Below are positions 34,663-42,044 of a stretch of DNA of 64,000 nt, one piece after another; positions within the stretch are counted from its first letter, which is position 1; every line of letters starts with the position of its first letter. Under the pieces are notes generated by a model. The model did no database searches. It worked only from the letters and a program-made list of their open reading frames with translations, and was not told the origin of the DNA. The stretch is from Methanobacteriota archaeon (GTDB lineage: Archaea > Thermoplasmatota > Poseidoniia > Poseidoniales > Thalassarchaeaceae). Where the stretch lies: contig PBGH01000004.1 in the NCBI GenBank assembly GCA_002720055.1, positions 9,076 through 73,075 on the forward strand, written 5' to 3'. The translations under genes and the position numbers were made by a program.

Positions 34663-35427
34663 TCACAATAGTTTCTTAATTGCCTCAATATCGAACACTG
34701 AGACCATTTTTTCGAGAGCGACACTCTTGGAAAACCACCTAGCTTCCTCTATTTCACCTACTTTCGGGGTAATCTCTTGGCCATCTAAGTTAGTTCTGCA
34801 CAAGTATGTGTATGAAAGCCAGTTAATTCCCTCATCATTGAAAATAGAATTCTGAACTATGTGTTCACTCTTACCTTTCATAGGATCCGAAACCTCACCA
34901 AGGGGATCAGGGATCTTTATAGAAACTCCGAGCTCTTCCATAGCTTCTCTTTGCGCAGCATCACGAGGATGTTCCCCATAATCCACGAATCCTCCGGGTA
35001 ATGTCCAACACCCAGTGAAAAATCCTCTAGAAACTTTGGCTAGTACCACCTCATCTTCATCATTAACAATGATTACTTTACTGACTACTCTATGGAGTGT
35101 CCTGTAAACTGACTCCCTTACAAGTGGGTCTACCTGACTATCGCTGATTACAGAGTCCTTCCATGCCCAAGAAGATGGCCATTCGATTATGGGCGTCCCA
35201 TAAGTGACAGTGAAATCTTGTTCGCCTAACCTGATTTTGTTAGTTCTTCTTTTTGTCCAATTTATTCCCATAATCGCTACTTCTTCTTTTGTAGGTAGTC
35301 TTATTGCGATTCCATCTTCATGGTACGATCTTCCAATAATGGGAATTTCTGGTCCTTCTCCATCGACATTTACCAGAAGTATCTTACCATCATGTTCTAA
35401 ATGTAGGAACTCTGAGTTCACGATCAT
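34663..35427 (-). CDS. Nudix hydrolase with N-terminal extension
   Basis: A 254-aa protein. The Nudix box is complete, GGFVDYGEHPRDAAQREAMEELGV (about residues 140-165), with WTLPGG before it, so it should cleave a nucleoside diphosphate linked to another group. KVIIVNDEDEVVLAKVSRGFFTGCW is the start of the Nudix fold. Residues 1-110 form an extra domain with no recognised family, including LHLEHDGKILLVNVDG and DFTVTYGTPIIEWPSSWAW. The substrate cannot be read from sequence. It starts 11 bp after the malate dehydrogenase stop and is likely co-transcribed with it. Confidence 0.85.
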   Translation of the reverse strand: MIVNSEFLHLEHDGKILLVNVDGEGPEIPIIGRSYHEDGIAIRLPTKEEVAIMGINWTKRRTNKIRLGEQDFTVTYGTPIIEWPSSWAWKDSVISDSQVDPLVRESVYRTLHRVVSKVIIVNDEDEVVLAKVSRGFFTGCWTLPGGFVDYGEHPRDAAQREAMEELGVSIKIPDPLGEVSDPMKGKSEHIVQNSIFNDEGINWLSYTYLCRTNLDGQEITPKVGEIEEARWFSKSVALEKMVSVFDIEAIKKLL

Positions 35428-35438
35428 ACCCAAATTGT

Positions 35439-36377
35439 TTAGTAGCCCAGTATTTCTACTAACTGGTCCTTGTAGAAGTTGCCCGATTCCCTCAGACTTT
35501 CGCTTTCATTTTCTTGCAAATCTAATTCAATGATAGCCTCAACCCCATTCTTCCCAAGAATTACTGGTACTCCGATGTAAATATCATTCAAACCGTACTC
35601 TCCAGTCAAGTAAGCACTGCAAGGTAAAACTCTCCTCCGATCAGACAATATTGATTCCGCCATTATTGCGGCCGCACTACCGGGAGCATAGAACGCACTA
35701 CCTCTTTCTAAGAGTTTAACGATTTCTCCCCCACCACCTGCAGTACGATCACAAATGGCCTTAATCTCATCTTCTTCTAGAAATTGATTTACAGGGATTC
35801 CATTTACTGTGGTATATCTTGGAAGGGGTACCATGGTATCGCCATGTCCACCTAAAACCATTGCTTGTACATCTTCGTTACTGCATCCTACTGCCTCTGA
35901 AATGAAATGTGTCATTCTTGCGCTATCTAGGATTCCGGCTTGTCCAACAATTCTATTGTGGGGAAAACCAGTAACTTTCTGCATGTGATATGTCATCAGA
36001 TCTAATGGATTCGTAACTACTACTACAACTGCATCGGGAGAAAACTCTCTTATTCCATTCCCAACTTGTGTTATTATATCCGCATTTTTTCCTATTAGAT
36101 CTTCTCTAGACATCCCAGGTTGCCTAGGAAATCCAGAAGTAACTACAACTACATCAGAACCTGCGATATCTCGGTAATCTTTGGTCCCAGTAATTCTGCC
36201 ATCATAATTTAGAACTCTTCCGCCCTGACTCATATCCAGAGCCTTTCCCTTGGCAAATCCCTCGAATATGTCAAGCAGTACAATTTCACCAATCTTTTTT
36301 TCAGCAAGTACAAAGGCGCAAGTAGCGCCAACATTTCCCGCCCCAATAACTGACACCTTCTTTGCGCCATTAGCCAT
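35439..36377 (-). CDS. mdh: Malate dehydrogenase
   Basis: A 312-aa LDH-like (type 3) malate dehydrogenase interconverting malate and oxaloacetate. The NAD motif is VSVIGAGNVGATCAF; the active loop TSGFPRQPGMSREDL carries the Arg that selects malate over lactate. VTNPLDLMTYHM, GQAGILDSARM and the catalytic His in VLGGHGDTMVPL complete the set. NAD preference is suggested by the acidic residue in LLDIFEGFAKG. Starts at ATG 36377, divergent from the CPBP protease gene; an 88-bp AT-rich gap holds both promoters. Confidence 0.95.
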   Translation of the reverse strand: MANGAKKVSVIGAGNVGATCAFVLAEKKIGEIVLLDIFEGFAKGKALDMSQGGRVLNYDGRITGTKDYRDIAGSDVVVVTSGFPRQPGMSREDLIGKNADIITQVGNGIREFSPDAVVVVVTNPLDLMTYHMQKVTGFPHNRIVGQAGILDSARMTHFISEAVGCSNEDVQAMVLGGHGDTMVPLPRYTTVNGIPVNQFLEEDEIKAICDRTAGGGGEIVKLLERGSAFYAPGSAAAIMAESILSDRRRVLPCSAYLTGEYGLNDIYIGVPVILGKNGVEAIIELDLQENESESLRESGNFYKDQLVEILGY

Positions 36378-36465
36378 GAGTCTGCGCAGATGCTTCCAGT
36401 CTTAGCACTTTGCTGAAGCAATTTCGAGTGAGTAACTGTATTGGCCATTACTCTATGCGCAGTTC

Positions 36466-37152
36466 ATGAACCGTAACTTAAGCTCTCTAATAGCAGTCTC
36501 TTTAGTAGCATTTGTTCCAACAGTTTCTATCCTCTTTACATTTGTACTAAATGATAACGAATTAATCTCCCAAGTATTTTATTTCATATGTAAGATTTGG
36601 ATATTTGCAGTTCCTACAATTTGGTACATAAAGATAGATAGAAATCGCTTCTCATGGCCAAAAACAGAAATCGAGGGGCTAAAAATGGCAACTTTTACTG
36701 GCATAATCATGTCTACAATTATTCTACTAACGTGGACATTTTTTGGGAGCACTGTTGATGCAGAATCTCTGATTAATCAAATTGAACCAACAGGGCTTAG
36801 CGATTTCAACATATATTTAGGAGGAATGATCTATTGGATTTTTTTCAACAGCCTTCTAGAAGAATACGTTTTCCGATGGTTCATTACTACAAAGGGTGTC
36901 GAATTATTTGATAATGAAATAGGTGGCATTATCCTCTCAGCATTTTTATTTACTCTTCATCATGGAGTAGCATTGCATATTTTCGGATTTGTTTGGTGGC
37001 AAACAATCATGGCTTGCTTAGGATTACTATCTGCAGCTGCCGTTTGGTCTTGGTTATATCTAAAGTACAAATCAGTATTGGTATGCTGGCTGTCTCACGC
37101 AATATGTGATGTAGCTGTTTTTGGTATAGGTTATGTTTTGATTTTCGGATAA
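36466..37152 (+). CDS. CPBP-family intramembrane protease
   Basis: A 228-aa membrane protein with about seven hydrophobic segments and all motifs of the CPBP/Rce1-type intramembrane metalloprotease family: EExxxR in LLEEYVFRWF (E132, E133, R137), FxxxH in FLFTLHHG (H165) and HxxxD in SHAICDVAVF (H211). The family includes CAAX-processing and bacteriocin-maturation proteases; here no peptide partner is adjacent, so the substrate is unknown. It is transcribed towards the pnt genes, 74 bp upstream of them, but the pntA gene has its own Shine-Dalgarno site. Confidence 0.88.
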   Translation: MNRNLSSLIAVSLVAFVPTVSILFTFVLNDNELISQVFYFICKIWIFAVPTIWYIKIDRNRFSWPKTEIEGLKMATFTGIIMSTIILLTWTFFGSTVDAESLINQIEPTGLSDFNIYLGGMIYWIFFNSLLEEYVFRWFITTKGVELFDNEIGGIILSAFLFTLHHGVALHIFGFVWWQTIMACLGLLSAAAVWSWLYLKYKSVLVCWLSHAICDVAVFGIGYVLIFG

Positions 37153-37216
37153 ATTGTGAACGTCCTATGCCGACGGTTTCAATAACATCTGACAGTTGGA
37201 CAGTCTAATTCAAACT

Positions 37217-37222
37217 GGTGTA
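37217..37222 (+). promoter_or_regulatory. Shine-Dalgarno site deciding the pntA start
   Basis: GGTGTA is one base before ATG 37224 but four bases before ATG 37227. Four is the spacing seen at the other sites in this window, so 37227 is the preferred start. Confidence 0.55.
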
Positions 37223-37226
37223 AATG

Positions 37227-38387
37227 ATGCGTCTTGGTGTCTTGAAGGAACCACATCATGAGAATAGGGTATCCATTGTTCCTGCAACAGTAAAGAAGCT
37301 GCTGAAGATGGGTTTTGATGTGGTTGTAGAACAAGGGGCCGGGCTGAAGTCACATTACATGGATGAGGATTATGTTGAATTCGGAGCAATACTATCTGAT
37401 ACCTCAGAGGTTCTTTCATGTGATATTATAGTTTCAATTTCTATGCCAGATATTTCAAAATGTAAATTCGGCCAGTTAGTTGTTTGTGTAGCTGATCCAT
37501 TTAGAAATCCTAATAGAGTAAATCTTGCGAATGAAATAGGTATTACGCTGATCAGTATGGATATGATACCTAGACGACTTTCTAGAGCTCAATCTATGGA
37601 TGTTAATTCTAGCCAAGATAATCTGGCCGGATACAAAGCTGTATTGATGGGAGCTGCTAATGTGCCGAGAGGAATTCCCATGATGACGACCAGTGCTGGT
37701 ACAGTAAAACCCTCAAAATTCGTAATTATGGGTTCAGGAGTGGCAGGTTTACAGGCTATAGCTACTGCCAAAAGATTGGGTGCCATTGTTTACGCATCAG
37801 ATGTCCGCAAATCAGCAGCCGAGCAAATCGAGTCTGTTGGTGGAAGATTCATAGAAGTCGATGGGATGGATGATTTTGAGGATGAATCTGGTTATGCTAA
37901 ACCCCTAACTCCAGAGTTCATTCAGAAAGTGAACGACTCCGTATGTGATGTCGCTAGAGATGCCGATGTAATTGTCACAACGGCAAGGATTTTCGGCAGA
38001 CCAGCACCCATCACTGTGCCTTCAAGTGCGATTTCTAACTTCAAATCAGGATCGGTTGTAGTCGATATGAATGCCGACGTCGGAGGTAATTGTGAATTAA
38101 CAGCACCAGGAGAGATTATAGAAACAGAAAATGGGGTGAAGATAGTTGGAACCCTAAATCTAGCCGGTGAGCTTTCTTCCACAGCAAGCATGCTATATTC
38201 AAACAATATGAATAATTTCATCGCTACACTAGTCGATGACGGTAAGATTGTCATTGATCTGGAAGACGATATACTCGTAGGGGCACCAGAAGGTGATGAC
38301 TTCCATATTCCAGGCATGGGAGGGGTTCTTCTTTGCCATGAAGGTGAAACTCATGTCAAACAATCTAAACTCAAGGAGATGCTATGA
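37227..38387 (+). CDS. pntAA: NAD(P) transhydrogenase subunit alpha, domain I part
   Basis: The NAD-binding soluble part (domain I) of proton-translocating transhydrogenase, 386 aa. It starts RLGVLKEPHHENRVSIVPATVKKL, the alanine-dehydrogenase/PntA signature, then MDMIPRRLSRAQSMDVNSSQDNLAGYKAV. VIMGSGVAGLQAIATAKRLGA is the NAD loop and VVVDMNADVGGNCELT the conserved C-terminal block. Its membrane segment is encoded separately by the next gene, which overlaps by 4 bp. The complex uses proton flow to reduce NADP+ with NADH, supplying NADPH for biosynthesis. Confidence 0.94.
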   Translation: MRLGVLKEPHHENRVSIVPATVKKLLKMGFDVVVEQGAGLKSHYMDEDYVEFGAILSDTSEVLSCDIIVSISMPDISKCKFGQLVVCVADPFRNPNRVNLANEIGITLISMDMIPRRLSRAQSMDVNSSQDNLAGYKAVLMGAANVPRGIPMMTTSAGTVKPSKFVIMGSGVAGLQAIATAKRLGAIVYASDVRKSAAEQIESVGGRFIEVDGMDDFEDESGYAKPLTPEFIQKVNDSVCDVARDADVIVTTARIFGRPAPITVPSSAISNFKSGSVVVDMNADVGGNCELTAPGEIIETENGVKIVGTLNLAGELSSTASMLYSNNMNNFIATLVDDGKIVIDLEDDILVGAPEGDDFHIPGMGGVLLCHEGETHVKQSKLKEML

Positions 38388-38707
38388 TGGTATTGACTGT
38401 GGAAGTACTTGTTGCTAGCATTACAGTATTTGTACTTGCGATTTTTCTTGGATTCGAATTGATCAGTAAGGTTCCTCCAACATTACATACGCCTTTGATG
38501 TCAGGCGCTAATGCAATTTCCGGCATTACCATTGTAGGGGCTTTGATACTATCCAATACTGAATTCAACAATGGAGATCCAGGGACAGCTGCTTGGCTCG
38601 CTTTCCTAGCTTTAGTCATGGCTACCATCAATGTAGTTGGTGGATTCATGGTAACCAATAGAATGCTTGAGATGATAGCAGGAAAAAAGAAAAGGGGCGG
38701 TAATTGA
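38384..38707 (+). CDS. pntAB: NAD(P) transhydrogenase subunit alpha, membrane part
   Basis: A 107-aa membrane protein corresponding to the C-terminal part of E. coli PntA. It has three hydrophobic helices and the conserved segment LGFELISKVPPTLHTPLMSGANAISGI. It overlaps the upstream gene by 4 bp (ATGA) and directly precedes pntB, so the three are one operon. The three-gene arrangement (alpha1, alpha2, beta) is the one found in Rhodospirillum. Confidence 0.93.
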   Translation: MMVLTVEVLVASITVFVLAIFLGFELISKVPPTLHTPLMSGANAISGITIVGALILSNTEFNNGDPGTAAWLAFLALVMATINVVGGFMVTNRMLEMIAGKKKRGGN

Positions 38708-40153
38708 ATGGTTGATTCTGTAATTTGGGATTTAGGATACCTTTTTTCTGCTTCTTTATTTATACTAGGTATAAAGCGCCTATCTAGCCCCAAAACTGCT
38801 CCTCAGGGAAATAGGCTTGGAGCATACGGGATGTTTCTTGCAGTCTCAGTCACAATGGCAAAAATGTACGATGATGGTATCATTGACCTTTACCTAATTG
38901 CTGCAGGGCTAGGACTTGGTACACTAATTGGTTTCTACATGGCAACTAAGGTAGAGATGACAGAGATGCCAGAGCTGGTAGCACTTTTCAATGGATTTGG
39001 AGGGGGTGCTTCTGCATTAGTTGGACTCTCTGAAGTTCTCAAGAGATTGCAAGATAATGATATCCCTGATTCAGGAGTAGAACTTTATGCCACCTGGTTA
39101 GCTATTGGACTCTCTGGCCTTGTTGGGTGGTTAACCCTTTCTGGGAGCCTGATGGCGATGGGCAAGCTTAGGGGTGGCTTCTATGTTCCATTCACAAAAA
39201 AGGATGACAGAGGTAGAAGGAAATGGATAAGCTTCCCTACTTGGGGCCCCCCATGGCTGAATCTGGTTAAGGGGGCTTTACTCATAGGTTGTCTTCTGAT
39301 GATTATAATGACTATCCAAGAGCCAGAATCCAAGCAGTATATTTACGCTGTAGCTCTAATGTCTTCAGTACTTGGAATCTTATTCGTCTTGCCAATAGGA
39401 GGGGCTGATATGCCTGTTGTAGTTAGTTTACTGAATTCCATGTCAGGTATTGCTGCTGCATTCACAGGTTTTGTAATCGGTAATAACGTTCTCATTATTG
39501 CTGGGTCAATGGTTGGTGCGGCGGGACTGATACTCACTTTTATTATGTGTAAGGCAATGAACAGAACTCTCACAGCTGTATTGTTCAAATCATTCGGAGG
39601 TGCAGGCAAGGAATCAGTTACTAGAACCAAGGTAGGCAGTGATCCCGAAGAAGTAGCCATGGTTTGTGATGGGATTTCGAAATGTGTAATTATTCCTGGA
39701 TATGGTATGGCAGTCAGCCAGGCTCAGCATGCCGTGAAGGAGTTCGCCGACCTTCTAGAAGAACAAGGTGTTGAAGTCAGCTACGGCATACATCCAGTAG
39801 CCGGAAGAATGCCTGGTCACATGAATGTGCTCCTTGCCGAAGCTAGCGTCCCTTATGAGCAATTAATCGAAATGGATGAAATTAATTCTGAACTCCCGGA
39901 AACTGATGTCGCACTGGTCATTGGAGCTAATGACACAGTAAATCCAGTAGCACGAACTGGTGAAGGTCCTCTTGGGGGCATGCCAATAATTGATGCTGAT
40001 AAAGCAAGAGTAGTTGTAATAATTAAGCGTAGCCTTTCAGTAGGATATGCAGGCGTAGACAACGATCTTTTCTATGAGGACAAGACAATGATGCTCTTCG
40101 GCGATGGTAAGAAGATGATGAATGAGCTAAACTCTTCGATGAAGGAGTTGTGA
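38708..40153 (+). CDS. pntB: NAD(P) transhydrogenase subunit beta
   Basis: A 481-aa protein with about eight membrane helices (domain II, residues about 1-290) and a soluble NADP-binding domain III. Domain III reads VCDGISKCVIIPGYGMAVSQAQHAVKEF, SYGIHPVAGRMPGHMNVLLAEASVPY, DVALVIGANDTVNPVAR, PLGGMPIIDADKARVVVIIKRSLSVGYAGVDNDLFY and MLFGDGKKM, all diagnostic of PntB. It starts immediately after the pntAB stop. A full transhydrogenase needs an energised membrane, consistent with a respiring or phototrophic lifestyle. Confidence 0.95.
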   Translation: MVDSVIWDLGYLFSASLFILGIKRLSSPKTAPQGNRLGAYGMFLAVSVTMAKMYDDGIIDLYLIAAGLGLGTLIGFYMATKVEMTEMPELVALFNGFGGGASALVGLSEVLKRLQDNDIPDSGVELYATWLAIGLSGLVGWLTLSGSLMAMGKLRGGFYVPFTKKDDRGRRKWISFPTWGPPWLNLVKGALLIGCLLMIIMTIQEPESKQYIYAVALMSSVLGILFVLPIGGADMPVVVSLLNSMSGIAAAFTGFVIGNNVLIIAGSMVGAAGLILTFIMCKAMNRTLTAVLFKSFGGAGKESVTRTKVGSDPEEVAMVCDGISKCVIIPGYGMAVSQAQHAVKEFADLLEEQGVEVSYGIHPVAGRMPGHMNVLLAEASVPYEQLIEMDEINSELPETDVALVIGANDTVNPVARTGEGPLGGMPIIDADKARVVVIIKRSLSVGYAGVDNDLFYEDKTMMLFGDGKKMMNELNSSMKEL

Positions 40154-40201
40154 TATTCTAACCCCCCAATCGTTATTTGGTTCTCTGGCTTAGCAACACT
40201 T

Positions 40202-40207
40202 GGTGAT
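40202..40207 (+). promoter_or_regulatory. Shine-Dalgarno site for the CSCH-protein gene
   Basis: GGTGAT ends three bases before GTG 40211, which supports that GTG as the real start; no ATG precedes the signal peptide. Confidence 0.55.
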
Positions 40208-40210
40208 ACA

Positions 40211-41233
40211 GTGACGGTAAACAACGGAAGAGCATTTCTCTCACTGATTATCATTGTAGCAATTTCATTTCCGGCCCTTGGAATGAGCAATGGTCCGGGA
40301 GCGATGAATTCTGATGGAGAGCTGACAGTGAAGTACGGCTGCTCTTGTCACAATAATGGTGCTCCTTCAGATCGTGCAGTAGTAATGTTATCCGGAGTTC
40401 CATTGATTTACGAACCCTCAGAATCGTATATATTCACTATCAGAGTCGCCGATTCACTTACATTATCTGGTGGTGAAGGAAATGTACAGGCCGGTTTCCT
40501 ACTATCTTCTGACTCTATTGGGAATTTTACTTGGGATGACTCCGAAGATATCAGATATGCAGAGGGCAGAGCAGATGATATATCACACTCAGATCCCGAT
40601 TTAGATGGCATCTGGGTCATTACATGGACTGCTCCGAATGAAGATCTCGGAGCCATTCAATTCTGGTTAGTAGGCAATTCCGTAGATGGGGGGGGTATCC
40701 CAGATGATATGGATTACTGGAATATCCTCTCATTCTCAATTAATCCACCAGCAACGATCACTACCGAGGAAGCTGCTTCAACTCTTGAGACTAGAACAAT
40801 TTCAGTAGGATCATACGACTCCCTTTTCTTAATAGAAATTTCTGACGAGCAGTTGGAGCAAGATAGGCAGGATCGCATATCAAATAGGGTATTTTCTCAA
40901 GGAAATTTGTTCTATTGGACTTCTTTGGTGGCATTGATCGTTGGCGCTGTCTTCCAGAAGGAGATTCTTGAGAGAAAATACGGGACTGGACCAGATTTTC
41001 TCGCATCCGAATTAGCATATCCTCAAGGAATTAGGCGTGGGATAATTTGCGTCTTGTCATTCTACTTTGGCGTAGTTTCAGCTTCATCCGATTCTCCACT
41101 GTACTTTCAGGATGTTAACTTCCGAACCTTCTCCACCGGTATCGCGTTTTTCATTAGTACTTGGGCCGCCTATGGAGTATACAGAACAATAATTGCAGCT
41201 CGAACAAAACCTAATGTTGATGATTTGATGTGA
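40211..41233 (+). CDS. Membrane protein with extracytoplasmic CSCH (Reeler/choice-of-anchor-V-like) domain
   Basis: A 340-aa membrane protein. The N-terminal 24 residues are a signal or anchor helix (FLSLIIIVAISFPALG). Next is an exported domain beginning VKYGCSCHNNGAPSD (C44, C46, H47), then a beta-sandwich with YEPSESYIFTIRV and IWVITWTAPNEDLG. The arrangement looks like the Reeler/choice-of-anchor-V domains of marine prokaryotes. Three hydrophobic segments follow at about 228-245, 276-292 and 308-325. The CxCH could bind metal or heme but is one residue short of a CxxCH c-heme site. GTG start with a Shine-Dalgarno site; 5 bp before tatC. Function unknown. Confidence 0.65.
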   Translation: MTVNNGRAFLSLIIIVAISFPALGMSNGPGAMNSDGELTVKYGCSCHNNGAPSDRAVVMLSGVPLIYEPSESYIFTIRVADSLTLSGGEGNVQAGFLLSSDSIGNFTWDDSEDIRYAEGRADDISHSDPDLDGIWVITWTAPNEDLGAIQFWLVGNSVDGGGIPDDMDYWNILSFSINPPATITTEEAASTLETRTISVGSYDSLFLIEISDEQLEQDRQDRISNRVFSQGNLFYWTSLVALIVGAVFQKEILERKYGTGPDFLASELAYPQGIRRGIICVLSFYFGVVSASSDSPLYFQDVNFRTFSTGIAFFISTWAAYGVYRTIIAARTKPNVDDLM

Positions 41234-41234
41234 T
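41229..41234 (+). promoter_or_regulatory. Shine-Dalgarno site deciding the TTG start of tatC
   Basis: TGTGAT, overlapping the stop of the upstream gene, ends four bases before TTG 41239. The frame has no ATG before the first conserved TatC-like segment, so this supports a TTG start. Confidence 0.55.
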
Positions 41235-41238
41235 GTAA

Positions 41239-42000
41239 TTGGTATTAATTTCCCAAGAAAGAAATTTGAAATCGCACTTTTTTGAGCTTAATAATGTTGC
41301 AAGAATTTGCTCGTTATTTCTTTGTACATTTTGTGTCTTTTGGAGTTTTTTAGTTGATGATATTATCTCTTGGTGGTTATACAACACTCCATTGGAATTA
41401 GGACCTAATAATGAGAATTTATCTCTTTATGGCCCATTTGAGTGGATCCAAATTAGATGGGGTGTCGTAATTCTCCTATCGCTAGTTTCTATCTTACCAT
41501 TGCTCTCTTTTCTTCTTTACAGATTCGCCAGTCCCGGACTTTATCAAAGAGAAAAAAACTGGTTGTCAGCGGTACTTTTCGTTGCAACTACAATTATTCC
41601 GCTAGTAATATATTGCCTGTGGGTTTATGGTATTCCTTACCTAATTCAAATTTCTATCTATATCGGATCACCTGAAGATGTTTATGTAAGATATGATGCA
41701 GCCTCCTTACTTTCCTTTGGTTTGGGAGTTTCATGGGTTCTAGTCATTTGGTCATTCTCCGTCATAATACTTAGCCTTACAAGAATTTTTGGTATGATTA
41801 AAAATGGACAGACTAGATTTAGAAATCGCATACTTGCAATTACTGCTGGAATTTTGATACTGACATTACCGATGGAATTCGACGGAATTAGGATATTGAT
41901 CGGACTAACCGTAGCAATTACTGCAGATTATTTTTCTAGAACTGCGCCTATTACTCTAACGCCTTGGGACGAAACAATTCATAATGACTCATTTGAATAA
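41239..42000 (+). CDS. tatC: Divergent TatC-like twin-arginine translocase subunit
   Basis: A 253-aa protein with six hydrophobic segments in the TatC order. Residues about 17-40 (ELNNVARICSLFLCTFCVF) correspond to the HLxELRxR start. LLYRFASPGLYQREKNWL matches the TatC FxxPGLxxxE block, with the conserved Glu. DAASLLSFGLGVSWVL matches DIxSYLxF, and RILAITAGILILTLP plus ITADYFSR match the fifth and sixth helices. The Glu normally found in the fourth helix (E170 in E. coli) is not seen. It would receive folded RR-signal proteins; no TatA gene is next to it. TTG start, 5 bp after the CSCH protein gene, and just before an exported protease gene. Confidence 0.75.
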   Translation: MVLISQERNLKSHFFELNNVARICSLFLCTFCVFWSFLVDDIISWWLYNTPLELGPNNENLSLYGPFEWIQIRWGVVILLSLVSILPLLSFLLYRFASPGLYQREKNWLSAVLFVATTIIPLVIYCLWVYGIPYLIQISIYIGSPEDVYVRYDAASLLSFGLGVSWVLVIWSFSVIILSLTRIFGMIKNGQTRFRNRILAITAGILILTLPMEFDGIRILIGLTVAITADYFSRTAPITLTPWDETIHNDSFE

Positions 42001-42044
42001 CATGGGGGGATTTAATTGAAAGACCCCTATGTTGCCTTAGTTTT

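Noticed and set aside
40211..41233. c-type cytochrome call for the CSCH protein
   Set aside because: The motif is CxCH, one residue short of CxxCH, and no distal Met or His heme ligand pattern is evident.
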